This document shows, piece after piece, positions 8,116 through 16,672 of a DNA stretch of 64,000 nucleotides; within the stretch, counting starts at the first letter, position 1, and the number at the start of each line of letters is the position of its first letter. This DNA is from Acidobacterium sp. GTDB taxonomy: Bacteria > Acidobacteriota > Vicinamibacteria > Vicinamibacterales > UBA2999. A program made the translations under genes and the position numbers. Where the stretch lies: positions 1 to 64,000 of the forward strand of contig NSIL01000014.1 in the NCBI GenBank assembly GCA_002737365.1, written 5' to 3'. The notes below the pieces were generated by a model. It ran no database searches. It saw only the letters and a list, made by a program, of their open reading frames with translations, and was not told the origin of the DNA.

Positions 8116-8286
8116 CGCTTGGGGCAGGTCTCCTGGCTTGGAGGATGCAGAGCAGACTCTGCGACCCGCATCACCTTCCCCGGCACGAGCCGAGTGGTAT
8201 TCGATGCGGGATGTCCTTCCTTACAGTGGCGGGACCGCGCCGGTGTTGCACCGGACTTCCCTATTGAGCCCAACGTGGGCACCCGA
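8116..8286 (-). promoter_or_regulatory. Cobalamin (AdoCbl) riboswitch
   Basis: Read on the minus strand, the leader has the hallmarks of the cobalamin aptamer in order: GGTGCCC near 8285, the GGGAA and CCGGTG..CACCGG hairpin at 8240-8261, the GTCCCGCCACTGTAA core at 8222-8237, a variable hairpin, and the B12-box AGCCAGGAGACCTGCC at 8123-8138. It ends about 35 bases before the receptor start. Known switches of this class turn the downstream gene off when adenosylcobalamin binds, usually by hiding the ribosome-binding site or by termination. No terminator-like T tract is seen, so translational control is more likely. Confidence 0.93.
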
Positions 8287-8302
8287 AGCGCTCTTAGCTA
8301 TA

Positions 8303-8452
8303 TCACGCTTTATGACGAACGCCGTGGGCTCCATCCCACTCTTCGTAATAGTGCGGGCCGCTGCCCATGCTCGTGGCGGCGGTCCGGCCGACGAGCAACA
8401 TGCCAACCACGAGCACCGCGCCCGGCTTCGGCATGAACGACCTGACGCTCAT
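8303..8452 (-). CDS. Possible small membrane protein downstream of terC-like gene
   Basis: A 49-codon frame begins 7 bases after the TerC-like gene stop with MSVRSFMPKP. It has one hydrophobic stretch (GAVLVVGMLLVGRTAA) and a polar tail (HYYEEWDGAH). A purine-rich GGGGA lies about 11 bases before the ATG. I do not recognise a family. The position directly after terC and the plausible signal or membrane segment are the only support, and it may be chance. Confidence 0.28.
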   Translation of the reverse strand: MSVRSFMPKPGAVLVVGMLLVGRTAATSMGSGPHYYEEWDGAHGVRHKA

Positions 8453-8459
8453 GGCGGGC

Positions 8460-9137
8460 CTATCCCCTGCCGGTGCGCAGGGCGAACCACTTGCCCGTGA
8501 CGACCACGAAGATGGCGCCCAGCGCCGGCAACACATAGTGGAAATAGGCGGGGAAATCATGGAGCAACGGCGCCACCACGGTGTCGGAGATGGCCATCTC
8601 CAGTGAGACCCAGCCGAGCAGCGCGGCGCCGAAGGTAATGATCAGGGGCCAGCGATCCATCAGCTTCATCAACATGCTCGCGCCGAAGACGACCAGCGGA
8701 ATGCTGATGACGAGGCCAAGCGCCAGCAGCAGCTCGCTGCCCTTCGCCGCCGCCGCGACCGCCATCACGTTGTCAAGGCTCATCACGAAGTCGGCGACGA
8801 CAATCGTCTTGATCGCCGCCCACAGGTGATCGGCGGGCTCGACCTCAGCCTCGTCCGATTCGGGCAGCAGCAGTTTCACCGCGATCCACAGCAGCAGCGC
8901 CCCGCCGGCCAGTTTCAAATACGGAAAACGCAGCAACTGCACCGCCACCGCCGCCAGCAGCACGCGCAGGCCCACCGCCGCCCCGGCGCCCCAGAACACG
9001 GCGCGCTTGCGCTGCTGCTCGGGCAGCGATCGTGCGGCCAGGGCAATGACCACGGCGTTATCGCCAGACAGAATGATGTCGATGCCGATGATGGCGAAGA
9101 ACCCGGTCAGGAATGCGGGCGTGAGTATCTCGTCCAT
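8460..9137 (-). CDS. TerC family integral membrane protein (YjbE type)
   Basis: The 225-residue product is a polytopic membrane protein with the paired TerC signatures: IDIILSGDNAVVIALAARSLP near residue 20 and ADFVMSLDNVMAVAAAAKG near 125. Each carries the Asp-Asn pair set in a membrane helix. About seven hydrophobic segments are visible, with an acidic cytoplasmic loop (PESDEAEVEPAD). The family is associated with metal-ion export, notably manganese or calcium, and with tellurite resistance. The specific substrate here is unknown. ATG 9137 gives the usual family start MDEILTPAF, and an in-frame ATG seven codons upstream is possible. It is divergent from the ABC-F gene across 57 bases. Confidence 0.88.
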   Translation of the reverse strand: MDEILTPAFLTGFFAIIGIDIILSGDNAVVIALAARSLPEQQRKRAVFWGAGAAVGLRVLLAAVAVQLLRFPYLKLAGGALLLWIAVKLLLPESDEAEVEPADHLWAAIKTIVVADFVMSLDNVMAVAAAAKGSELLLALGLVISIPLVVFGASMLMKLMDRWPLIITFGAALLGWVSLEMAISDTVVAPLLHDFPAYFHYVLPALGAIFVVVTGKWFALRTGRG

Positions 9138-9194
9138 GAAGGTGTGCTGCGCGATCATACCCCGGGGCGGTGCACACGCTATACTGGAAAGCCC

Positions 9195-10832
9195 TTGATC
9201 GCATTTGCCAACATCAACAAGCAGTACGGCAAGCAACTGCTGTTCGTCGAAGCCTCATTCCAGTTGAACCCGGGAGAAAAGGTCGGGCTGGTCGGGCCGA
9301 ACGGCGCCGGCAAGACCACCATCTTCCGCATGATCGTTGGCGAAGAGGCCCCGGACGAGGGCGACGTCAGCGTCCCGAAGAAGCTCACCATCGGCTACTT
9401 CCGCCAGGATGTGGAAGAGATGTCGGGCCGGTCCGTGCTGGACGAGGCGATTGCCGGCAGCGGTCGCGCCGGCGACCTGCACCACGAGCTTGAAGAGCTG
9501 CAGCACGCCATGGGCGACCCGGCCCGCGCCGGCGACATGGACACGATCCTCGCCCGCTTCGGCGAGGTGCAGGAAGAGTACGACCACCTTGGCGGCTACG
9601 CTCTCGAAAGCCAGGCTCGCGAAGTGCTGCACGGGCTGGGCTTTGATGATGAGCGGATCGACGGCGACGTCGGTGCGCTGTCTGGCGGCTGGAAGATGCG
9701 CGTCGCGATGGCGCGCGTGCTGCTCGGCAAGCCCGACGTGCTGCTGATGGACGAGCCGACCAATCACCTCGACCTCGAATCGATCATCTGGCTCGAAAGT
9801 TTCCTGAAGTCGCACGAGGGCGCGCTGCTGATGACCTCGCACGACCGCGAATTCATGAACCGCATCGTCTCCAAGATTGCCGAGATCGACAGCGGCGAGA
9901 TCACGGTCTATTCGGGCGATTACGACTTCTACGAGCGCGAGCGCGCCACGCGCGAGGCCAACAAGGAAGCCGCCTACGCCCGCCAGCAGTCGATGCTGGC
10001 CAAGGAACAGCGCTTCATCGACCGCTTCAAGACGCACGCCTCCAAGGCAGCCCAGGTGCAGAGCCGGATCAAGTCGCTCGACAAGATCGAGAAACTCGAG
10101 CTGCCGAAGCAGCGCGTCGTGGTCAAGTTCACCTTCAAGGATCCACCACGGTCTGGCGATCAAGTCGCGGTGATCGAGGGGCTGTCGAAAGCCTACGGCA
10201 AGCGCGTGATCTACGAGGACTTTAATCTGACGATCCGCCGCGGCGAACGCTGGGCGGTGATGGGCAGAAACGGCGCCGGCAAAACGACGCTGCTCAAGAT
10301 GCTGGCCGGGGCGCTGGCGCCTGATGGGGGTGACGTGCGGCTGGGCGCGAGCTTGAAGATGGGCTACTTCGCCCAGCAGTCGCTTGACACGATGGACGCC
10401 GACCTCACGGTCTTCGAGCAGCTTCAGAAGGATTTCTCTCGCGAAGGCGTGGGCGCGCTGCGCTCGCTCGCGGGCGCGTTCCAGTTCTCCGGAGACGACG
10501 TCGACAAGAAGATTCGGGCGCTGTCGGGCGGCGAGAAGTCACGGCTCGCAATGGCCCGGATGCTGTTCGATCCGCCGAACTTCCTGGTGCTCGACGAACC
10601 GACCAACCACCTCGACCTGGCCACCAAGGAAATGCTGGTCGATTCGCTGAAGGCGTTCGAAGGCACGATGATCTTCGTGTCGCACGACCGCGCCTTCCTG
10701 CGCGGCATCAGCAACCGGGTGCTGGAGCTCGGCGGCGAATCCGGGACGGATGCGCATCCGCATGCCTACCTCGGCTCGTACGTGGAGTACGTGGAACGCA
10801 CCGGCCACGAGGCACCGGGCATTCACACGTAG
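9195..10832 (+). CDS. ABC-F family ATPase (EttA/Uup type)
   Basis: The 545-residue protein has two ABC ATPase domains and no membrane segments, as in ABC-F translation factors. Domain 1 (about 1-245) has Walker A GPNGAGKTT, signature LSGGWKMR and Walker B VLLMDEPTNHLDL. Domain 2 (about 320-535) has GRNGAGKTT, LSGGEKSR and FLVLDEPTNHLD. They are joined by the charged P-site interaction linker (residues about 245-320, rich in Arg/Lys/Gln). Known members act on the ribosome to restart stalled translation or protect against antibiotics. TTG 9195 is taken as start because it follows TGGAAAG by 5 bases and gives the typical opening of a nucleotide-binding domain. The longer frame upstream is antisense to terC. 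Confidence 0.9.
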   Translation: MIAFANINKQYGKQLLFVEASFQLNPGEKVGLVGPNGAGKTTIFRMIVGEEAPDEGDVSVPKKLTIGYFRQDVEEMSGRSVLDEAIAGSGRAGDLHHELEELQHAMGDPARAGDMDTILARFGEVQEEYDHLGGYALESQAREVLHGLGFDDERIDGDVGALSGGWKMRVAMARVLLGKPDVLLMDEPTNHLDLESIIWLESFLKSHEGALLMTSHDREFMNRIVSKIAEIDSGEITVYSGDYDFYERERATREANKEAAYARQQSMLAKEQRFIDRFKTHASKAAQVQSRIKSLDKIEKLELPKQRVVVKFTFKDPPRSGDQVAVIEGLSKAYGKRVIYEDFNLTIRRGERWAVMGRNGAGKTTLLKMLAGALAPDGGDVRLGASLKMGYFAQQSLDTMDADLTVFEQLQKDFSREGVGALRSLAGAFQFSGDDVDKKIRALSGGEKSRLAMARMLFDPPNFLVLDEPTNHLDLATKEMLVDSLKAFEGTMIFVSHDRAFLRGISNRVLELGGESGTDAHPHAYLGSYVEYVERTGHEAPGIHT

Positions 10833-11080
10833 CCCCTGCAGCGGCGGTTCCTGAATACTCAGTTTCCGCCATGCGATATCGCTGGCACCGCAGCAATTTG
10901 TGAGGAGTTCTGCCAAGGTGTACGTCGGTTCACGCCTGATCTAGCGTGGCACGCGGCTAGCAGGATCCATCCCGGTGGCCGGGTGTGGAATGCCGTCGTG
11001 GGCGGGGAGCACTACGGGACGCCGTCACCTAACCTGCGGCACCAGAATTTGGTGTTGCGGCTGGCAATGTCGCGTGGCGC
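10833..11080. other. Intergenic region with weak hairpin
   Basis: No recognised gene. The plus strand stays open for about 88 codons after the ABC-F stop without a convincing start or family match. A 9-bp stem with two wobble pairs (11036-11044 with 11050-11058) sits just before the end of the convergent ABC ATPase gene and could be a weak terminator. Confidence 0.4.
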
Positions 11081-11887
11081 TCACGCCATGTGCACGTGGT
11101 AGTAGCCGCCCGACTGGCTGACTTGCAACGACGCATCAAAAGCGTGGCCGAGGTGGGGCGCGGTGAGAATGTCTCCCTTGGCCCCATCGGAGGCAACCCG
11201 GCCGCGCCTCAGCAGAATCACCCGGGCAATCTCGGGGATGATCTCGTCAACATGATGCGTCACCAGCAGGATCGTGGTCCCGTCCTGCGCCAGCACGCGG
11301 ACCTGCTCCATGAACGCGTGGCGCGAGACCAGGTCGAGCCCGCGCGTCGGCTCGTCCAGCACCAGCGCCACCGGCTGGTGCACCAGCGCCCGGGCGATTA
11401 GCACCCGCCGCGCTTCCCCCGTCGACATGGTATCGAGCGTGGCGTCAGCGAGCCGGCCGGCATCGATGCGGTCGAGCGCGGCCATCGCCGCGCGCCGCAT
11501 CTTGTCGGTGACGCGCTGGTGCGCGAAGGTGCCATGCGTGGCAAAGAACCCTGAGACCACCACCTCAAGGCCGGTCAGCACGCCGTTGGCGTTGCCGCGC
11601 ACAAACCGGTCGTGGAGATCGGCTGACACGATGCCCAGCTTCGAGCGGAGCGCAAACACGTCCCAGCGGTCCTGCCCGAAGACCCGCATCGGTGAGGGAC
11701 CGCCCAGATGGCCGAGCGGGTAGACCTCGAGTGTCAGCAGCTTGATCAGGGTCGACTTGCCGGCGCCGTTCGGGCCGAGAATGGCGGTGTGCTCGCCGCG
11801 GCGAATGGTCAGCGTGAGGCCGTCGAGAATGCGGAGACCACCGAGCATGACCACCGCGTCGGCGAGTTCGAGGAGGGGCGGCATCAT
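11081..11887 (-). CDS. Stand-alone ABC transporter ATP-binding protein
   Basis: The 268-residue protein is a single ABC ATPase domain: Walker A GPNGAGKST at about 40-48, a Q-loop region (SKLGIVSADLHDRF), the signature variant MSTGEARRVLIAR, Walker B ALVLDEPTRGLDL and the H-loop LLVTHHVDEI. The STGE signature and the F-A-R-S-K-L-G-I-V-S region resemble the YlmA/ModF-like group of ATPases linked to metal or molybdate import. No permease or binding protein is adjacent, so the partner is unknown. Start is the first of two adjacent ATG codons at 11887, and the open frame upstream belongs to the decayed dehydrogenase region. Confidence 0.85.
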   Translation of the reverse strand: MMPPLLELADAVVMLGGLRILDGLTLTIRRGEHTAILGPNGAGKSTLIKLLTLEVYPLGHLGGPSPMRVFGQDRWDVFALRSKLGIVSADLHDRFVRGNANGVLTGLEVVVSGFFATHGTFAHQRVTDKMRRAAMAALDRIDAGRLADATLDTMSTGEARRVLIARALVHQPVALVLDEPTRGLDLVSRHAFMEQVRVLAQDGTTILLVTHHVDEIIPEIARVILLRRGRVASDGAKGDILTAPHLGHAFDASLQVSQSGGYYHVHMA

Positions 11888-11919
11888 GCGGCAGGCGGGT
11901 GCAGTGCTTCCTACTGTAC

Positions 11920-12275
11920 TCCGTCCGCTCAATCCGGAGCACGGCGCCGTCGTCTTCCTCGATGAGCACATAGATCAGCCCGTCGGGCCCCTGGCGGACG
12001 TCGCGGACGCGTTGGTGGTAGTCCTGCAGCAGGGTTTCGCGGCGAACCTCCCAGAGCTGCTCGTTGAAGACCACGCGCTCGACGCCGCCGGTGCGGACCG
12101 GGTCGCCGGCATACAGTTCCTTGACGTCAGCAAGTCACGCGCCTTGGTAGCGGCCGCGGCCAAGTGCCAGCGTGTGAGTGTCGCCCTCGAGGCCGCGCGC
12201 AACGAGAGAGGCGGTGGCCAACAGGGCGGCGCAAGCGGCCAAGGCAACAGGAGTCCGGCGTTAAAAAGCGGTCAT
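11920..12275 (-). pseudogene. Remnant of a PQQ-type glucose/sorbosone dehydrogenase
   Basis: On the minus strand, about 11930-12120 encodes the typical C-terminal blade of soluble aldose sugar dehydrogenases: ELYAGDPVRTGGVERVVFNE, then RVRDVRQGPDGLIYVL and DDGAVLRIE. In a different frame upstream (about 12130-12260) lies a signal-peptide-like run (ALAACAALLATASLVARG) and GDTHTLALGRGRYQGA, ended by a stop. The catalytic centre is missing, frames are broken, and the 3' end runs into the ABC ATPase start without its own stop. I read this as a deleted, frameshifted gene. Confidence 0.6.
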
Positions 12276-12322
12276 GGTGACGACATCTTATCGCCACGGT
12301 GCGTCGGGCTTGCGCCTCCCTT

Positions 12323-12748
12323 CTACAGGGCCAACGAGGTCGACCAGTCTTCCCACATCAAGCCATCCACCCGTTCGAACTCGCGGATATTGGCCGTGAC
12401 CAGGGTGAACCCCCGGCGCGCGGCCTGCCCGGCCAGGAGCGAGTCATAGGCGCCGATGGGGCGGCGCTCGTGCTCAAGCAGCGCGCGCACCTCGCCGGCG
12501 GCTCTCGCATCGGCGTCGTCAAACGCCACCAGACGGATGGGGCCTGACAGAAACGCCTGGACGCGCTCCGTGTTGTAGTCGCGACGCGCACTCTTCGACA
12601 CGCCGTACCACAATTCGTGAAGGGCGACGGTGGAGACGCACACCACTGAGCCCTCTGCCAGTGCCTCCCTAAACCGGCGCCGGACCGGAATGGAAGAACC
12701 GTTGATCAACGCGATGCAGGCGTTGGTGTCGAGGGTGTATTCGATCAC
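12323..12748 (-). CDS. vapC: VapC family PIN-domain toxin
   Basis: The 141-residue PIN endonuclease starts VIEYTLDTNACIALINGSS (first Asp in LDTNACI). It continues with STVALHELWYGVSKSARR (conserved Glu) and ends with the acidic cluster IGAYDSLLAGQAARRG and LVTANIREFERVDGL. These are the carboxylates that hold Mg in VapC toxins, most of which cleave initiator tRNA or 23S rRNA. GTG 12748 is chosen over a longer ATG start because it forms a GTGA overlap with the antitoxin stop and matches family length. It lies directly downstream of its AbrB-type antitoxin. Confidence 0.9.
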   Translation of the reverse strand: MIEYTLDTNACIALINGSSIPVRRRFREALAEGSVVCVSTVALHELWYGVSKSARRDYNTERVQAFLSGPIRLVAFDDADARAAGEVRALLEHERRPIGAYDSLLAGQAARRGFTLVTANIREFERVDGLMWEDWSTSLAL

Positions 12749-12984
12749 GAGAAGTCGGCGCGCGGCGGCGCCGCCGGCTGGTGGCGGCCGTCGGGCATAA
12801 AGGGCTCGGCGGCAAAGCGATCGAGAGCCGTGAACCAATCGTCGATGTTCCACTCCACCGGCTCAAGCAGCACGCCGCGGCCCTGGCGGGTGATCCGAAC
12901 CTCGGTGCCGGGAAAGCGGAATTCCAGCGGCAGGCGCACGGCCTGGCTGCGGCCGTTCAGAAAGAGCTTGGCAACTTTGTTCAC
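12745..12984 (-). CDS. vapB: VapB antitoxin, AbrB/SpoVT-like
   Basis: The 79-residue antitoxin opens VNKVAKLFLNGRSQAVRLP, the swapped-hairpin AbrB DNA-binding motif (KLFxNGRSQAVRLPxEFRF) of VagC/VapB proteins. The second half (residues 45-79) contains the Trp-rich toxin-binding segment EWNIDDWFTALDRF. GTG 12984 is preceded by GGAGGG at 8 bases, which settles the start. It overlaps vapC by four bases and lies 20 bases downstream of a palindromic TATA-rich operator. Confidence 0.9.
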   Translation of the reverse strand: MNKVAKLFLNGRSQAVRLPLEFRFPGTEVRITRQGRGVLLEPVEWNIDDWFTALDRFAAEPFMPDGRHQPAAPPRADFS

Positions 12985-13006
12985 GGGTTGACCCTCCACT
13001 TGAAGA

Positions 13007-13027
13007 GTATATATCAATGGTATATAC
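13007..13027. promoter_or_regulatory. Palindromic vapBC operator/promoter
   Basis: GTATATATC-AAT-GGTATATAC is an inverted repeat with 9-base arms (one mismatch), 22 bases upstream of vapB. VapBC complexes repress their own promoters at such sites. Its TATATA core could overlap the -10. The role is inferred. Confidence 0.6.
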
Positions 13028-13032
13028 CAACG

Positions 13033-14049
13033 CTAGGACACGGCTGGGACGCCGTCGATCAACTCCGCCGGCCAGAGCGCCATCGACTGGTCGTGGTCGA
13101 GGAAGTCGCGGCAAATGCCGTGGAACTCGTCGGCGGTCTGCGAGCGGCGGATCTGGTGCAAGAACGTCCCCGGCACGCCTTCGCCGAGATAGTTGAGGAA
13201 TTTCTTCATTCGCTCGCACTGGACCTTCTCGGGCTTGTCGGCACCCGCCTGCGAAGCCCAGAGCGCGCGAATGTATTCCCACACTTCGCGCCCCACGGGC
13301 AGGGTCACAACCTCGCCGCGCAACTGCTGGCGAATCTGGTTGAACAACCAGGGACTGCGAATGACGCCGCGGCCGATCATCAGGCCGCCGGCGCCAGTCC
13401 GGGCTAGAAGTTTCTGCGCTTGTTCCGCCGAATAGACGTGTCCGTTGGCGATTACCGGGCACGGCATGCGCTCGACCGCCTGGCGAATGCGGTCGTAGTG
13501 CACGGGCAACCGGTACATCTGCGCGACGGTGCGCGCATGCACCGTCAGGGCATCGAGCGAGTGGCGCGCGAAGATCTCGAGCAGCTGATCAAACTCGTCC
13601 ACGGTGGCGAAGCCAAGCCGCGTCTTCACCGTGAACTTGATCTGCACCGCATCGCGCAGCGCGCCGAGAATGGCGTCAATCCGCTGCGGCTCCCGCAGCA
13701 GCCCGCCGCCGGCGCACTTGCGATAGACAATCGGCGCAGGGCACCCGAGGTTGAGGTCGATCGCGGTCACGGGGAGTTGCTGCAGGAACTTGGCCGTGCG
13801 GATCAGCGCGGGAATGTCGTTGCCGATCATCTGCGCGATCACCGGCCGCCCGGTGGTGTTGCTGGTGATGTCATTGACAATCCACTTCTCCGGCGTCGAC
13901 GTGGCGTGGACGCGGAGGTACTCGGTCCAATAGACATCGGCGCCGCCATACTGGTGGATCAGCGTCCAGAACGCGCCGTCGGTAACCTCCTGCATCGGCG
14001 CCAGGGCCAGGATCGGCGCCTGGCCCTGCCGCAGCTGTTCGAGCGTCAT
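13033..14049 (-). CDS. tRNA-dihydrouridine synthase
   Basis: The 338-residue flavoenzyme reduces uridines in the tRNA D-loop. It shows the TIM-barrel FMN-binding motifs of the Dus family: LALAPMQEVTDGAFW near the N-terminus, DLNLGCPAPIVYRKCAGGGLL with the catalytic Cys, VKTRLGF, LTVHARTVAQMY, VIANGHVYS and GLMIGRGVIRSPWLF. The C-terminal third is the helical tRNA-binding domain. Which uridine it modifies cannot be told. ATG 14049 overlaps the pepT stop by four bases (ATGA), so it is translationally coupled to pepT. Confidence 0.93.
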   Translation of the reverse strand: MTLEQLRQGQAPILALAPMQEVTDGAFWTLIHQYGGADVYWTEYLRVHATSTPEKWIVNDITSNTTGRPVIAQMIGNDIPALIRTAKFLQQLPVTAIDLNLGCPAPIVYRKCAGGGLLREPQRIDAILGALRDAVQIKFTVKTRLGFATVDEFDQLLEIFARHSLDALTVHARTVAQMYRLPVHYDRIRQAVERMPCPVIANGHVYSAEQAQKLLARTGAGGLMIGRGVIRSPWLFNQIRQQLRGEVVTLPVGREVWEYIRALWASQAGADKPEKVQCERMKKFLNYLGEGVPGTFLHQIRRSQTADEFHGICRDFLDHDQSMALWPAELIDGVPAVS

Positions 14050-15287
14050 CCCGCCTTCTCTTCCCACACCTTGGCCACCGCCACGATCACCTCGACGGCC
14101 TTTTCCATGTCCTGCACCGACACCCATTCGAGGCGGGAGTGGAAGTTCTGCTCGCCGGCGAAGATGTTGGGTGTCGGCAGGCCCATGAACGACAACCGCG
14201 ACCCGTCGGTGCCACCACGGATGGGACGCTCGCGGACCTGGAGGCCGGCGCGGGCAATGCCCTCACGCGCGTACTCGACCACCAGCGGATGCTGATCGAT
14301 CACCTCGCGCATGTTGCGGTACGACTCCTCGACCACCGCCTCGAACGCCGCGCCAGGCACGCCGCTCACGACCTCGGCCGCGAGCCCTTGCAGCCACGCT
14401 TCTTTCTCGGCCAGGCCGCTGGTCTTGAAGTCGCGAACCAGCAATTTCACCGACGTGCGATCGACGCCGGCGTCGACGACGTACGGGTGAACGAAGCCGT
14501 CTCGCCCTGCCGTGGTTTCCGGCGACAGCCGATCACCCGGCAGGCGCTCGATGAACCGCGCCGCCAGCTTGATGGCGTTCACCATGTGACCCTTCGCGTA
14601 ACCGGGATGCGTGTTGAAGCCACGGAAGGTGATGGTGATGGCGTCGGCCGAGAAGCTTTCGAACTCCAATTCGCCGCGGGGGCCGCCGTCCATGGTGTAG
14701 GCATAGCGCGCGCCGAAGCGGGCGACGTCAAAATGCTTCGTCCCCTGCCCGACTTCCTCGTCCGGCGTGAAAGCAATACGGATGGTGCCGTGCGGCACTT
14801 CCGGATGGGTCACGAACCACTCGGCCGCGGTCATGATCTCGGCGACGCCGCTCTTGTTGTCGGCGCCCAGCAGCGTCGTGCCTGAGGCGGTGACGATGTC
14901 GTGGCCGAGGCAGTCGCCAAGGTATGGCATCTCAGCCACCCGCAGGATCGCCGCGGGATCGTCTGGCAGCACGAGATCACGCCCGTCGTAGGCGCGGTGA
15001 ACAATCGGCTTCACACCAGCCCCGCTCATCTCGGGCGAGGTATCGACATGGGCGATGAAGCCGATGACCGGCACGTCGGCCTTCTTGGTGGTCGCGGGAA
15101 TCGTAGCCATGACGTAGCCGTGCTCGTCGAGCACGGCGTCTGTAACTCCGATCACGCGCAACTCGGCGACCAGATCACCAAGGAGGGCGAGTTGCCCGGG
15201 CGTACTGGGATATGCCGTCGCATCCTCGCGTGATTGTGTGTCGTAGGCGACGTAGCGAAGAAAACGCTCGAGGACGGGGCTCAGCAT
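14046..15287 (-). CDS. pepT: Peptidase T (aminotripeptidase)
   Basis: The 413-residue M20B peptidase releases the N-terminal residue from tripeptides in the cytoplasm. Zinc and catalytic motifs are intact: IAHVDTSPEMSG (H80, D82), TTLLGADNKSGVAEIM, FTPDEEVGQGTKHFD (Glu base and ligand), YTMDGGPRGELEFE, and the C-terminal RGGTDGSRLSFMGLPTPN and FHSRLEWVSV with the last His. Length matches the family (about 408-413). ATG 15287 gives the usual opening LSPVLERFLRYVAYDTQS. It is the first gene of a pepT-dus unit. Confidence 0.94.
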   Translation of the reverse strand: MLSPVLERFLRYVAYDTQSREDATAYPSTPGQLALLGDLVAELRVIGVTDAVLDEHGYVMATIPATTKKADVPVIGFIAHVDTSPEMSGAGVKPIVHRAYDGRDLVLPDDPAAILRVAEMPYLGDCLGHDIVTASGTTLLGADNKSGVAEIMTAAEWFVTHPEVPHGTIRIAFTPDEEVGQGTKHFDVARFGARYAYTMDGGPRGELEFESFSADAITITFRGFNTHPGYAKGHMVNAIKLAARFIERLPGDRLSPETTAGRDGFVHPYVVDAGVDRTSVKLLVRDFKTSGLAEKEAWLQGLAAEVVSGVPGAAFEAVVEESYRNMREVIDQHPLVVEYAREGIARAGLQVRERPIRGGTDGSRLSFMGLPTPNIFAGEQNFHSRLEWVSVQDMEKAVEVIVAVAKVWEEKAG

Positions 15288-15373
15288 GCAGACCCGATCG
15301 TCACTCACCCGCACGTCGGCGGATCGGTCCCGTCCCATAAATTGATCGTCCCCCAGCTCGTCACGCCCGAATT

Positions 15374-16672
15374 CTATCGCGGCAGCTTCATCACCAGCAC
15401 CTTGTCGATGCGGCGGCCGTCCATGTCCATCACTTCGAACTTCATGCCGCCCCACTCGAAGTGGTCGGCAGTCTTCGGCACGCGACCGAGGCGCGCCATC
15501 ACGAAGCCGCCAATGGTGTGGTACGCGCCGGCCTCGTCTTCGGGCAGCGATTCCAGCCCGAAGTGCGTCGAGACCGTTTCCATCGACGCCGACCCGTCCA
15601 CCAGCCACGAACCATCAGCACGCGCCACGAACTCGCCAATCGCTTCAGCCGCATCGCCGGGCAGTTCGCCGACAATCGCCGTCAGCAAGTCGGTGACCGT
15701 GACCAGGCCTTCGACCGCGCCGTACTCATCCATGACCAGCGCCACGTGCTTGTGCGATCCGCGGAACGACTCGAGCAACTGCACCGCCGGCATCGAGTCG
15801 GGCACGAACAGTGCCTCGCGCGTCAGCGTGCGCAGGTCGATGTTGACGCCGCGAAACGCCATCGGCAGCAGGTCGGCGGAGCGGACAATGCCGAGCACTT
15901 CGTCAAGGCCCCCGTGGCAGACCACAAACTGGGTGTGCGAGTGCGAAGCCAGGAACTCGCGCAGTTCCCCTTCGCTGGCGTCGACATCGATCCATTCAAT
16001 ATCGGGACGCGGCGTCATGATGCCCGAGACGCGCTGGTCGCCCAACTGGAACACCCGCTGGACGATGTTCTCCTCGGTGGCGCCGACGGCACCGGTTTCC
16101 GCGCCCTGGCTGATCAGCGCCTTAATCTCGTCTTCGGTCAGGTTCGGCTCGGCGTTGCCCTTGATGCCGAAGACGCGCAGCACCAGGTTGGTTGACGCCG
16201 TGAGCAACGCCACCGCCGGCGCGCCAATGCGCGACAGTGCAATCATGGGACCCGCGACCCACGAGGCAATCGCCTCGGGATTGTTCAGGCCGATGCGCTT
16301 CGGCACCAGCTCGCCGATGATCAGCGACAAGTAGGTGATCACCGCCACCACCAGGCCGAGCGCGATGCCTTCAGCGTAGGGGGCCAGCAGGGTGACCTGC
16401 GAGATCGGCACGGCCAGCTTCTCGGCGAGGGTCGCGCCGCCGTAGGCACCGGCCAGCACGCCGACCATCGTGATGCCCACCTGCACGGTCGCCAGGAACT
16501 GATTGGGCTCATGGGTCAGCGCCAACGCGGTCTTGGCGCGCTCGTCGCCATCCTCGGCGCGCTGCTGCAGCCGCACCTTTTTGGCGGCCACCACGGCGAT
16601 CTCCGACATGGCGAAGACACCATTAGCGAGGATGAGGAGAAAGATGACGAAGAATTCGGTGCCGATGGCCAA
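15374..16672 (-). CDS. CNNM/CorC (HlyC-type) membrane transport protein
   Basis: The 432-residue protein has an N-terminal DUF21/CNNM membrane domain (helices in FFVIFLLILANGVFAMSEIA, LATVQVGITMVGVLAGAYGG, VAVITYLSLIIGELVPKRI). Two CBS domains follow (about 205-330, beginning IMTPRPDIEWID), and then a CorC/HlyC domain (DEAGAYHTIGGFVMARLGRVP). The family is linked to magnesium or cobalt efflux, and older annotations as hemolysin are misleading. TTG 16672, 7 bases after GAAAGG, gives the standard start, and the frame further upstream is not conserved-looking. It precedes pepT by 86 bases on the same strand. Confidence 0.9.
   Translation of the reverse strand: MAIGTEFFVIFLLILANGVFAMSEIAVVAAKKVRLQQRAEDGDERAKTALALTHEPNQFLATVQVGITMVGVLAGAYGGATLAEKLAVPISQVTLLAPYAEGIALGLVVAVITYLSLIIGELVPKRIGLNNPEAIASWVAGPMIALSRIGAPAVALLTASTNLVLRVFGIKGNAEPNLTEDEIKALISQGAETGAVGATEENIVQRVFQLGDQRVSGIMTPRPDIEWIDVDASEGELREFLASHSHTQFVVCHGGLDEVLGIVRSADLLPMAFRGVNIDLRTLTREALFVPDSMPAVQLLESFRGSHKHVALVMDEYGAVEGLVTVTDLLTAIVGELPGDAAEAIGEFVARADGSWLVDGSASMETVSTHFGLESLPEDEAGAYHTIGGFVMARLGRVPKTADHFEWGGMKFEVMDMDGRRIDKVLVMKLPR

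Noticed and set aside
8826-9194. An N-terminal extension of the ABC-F ATPase
   Set aside because: It is antisense to terC and lacks any conserved feature. TTG 9195 with an SD gives the family start.
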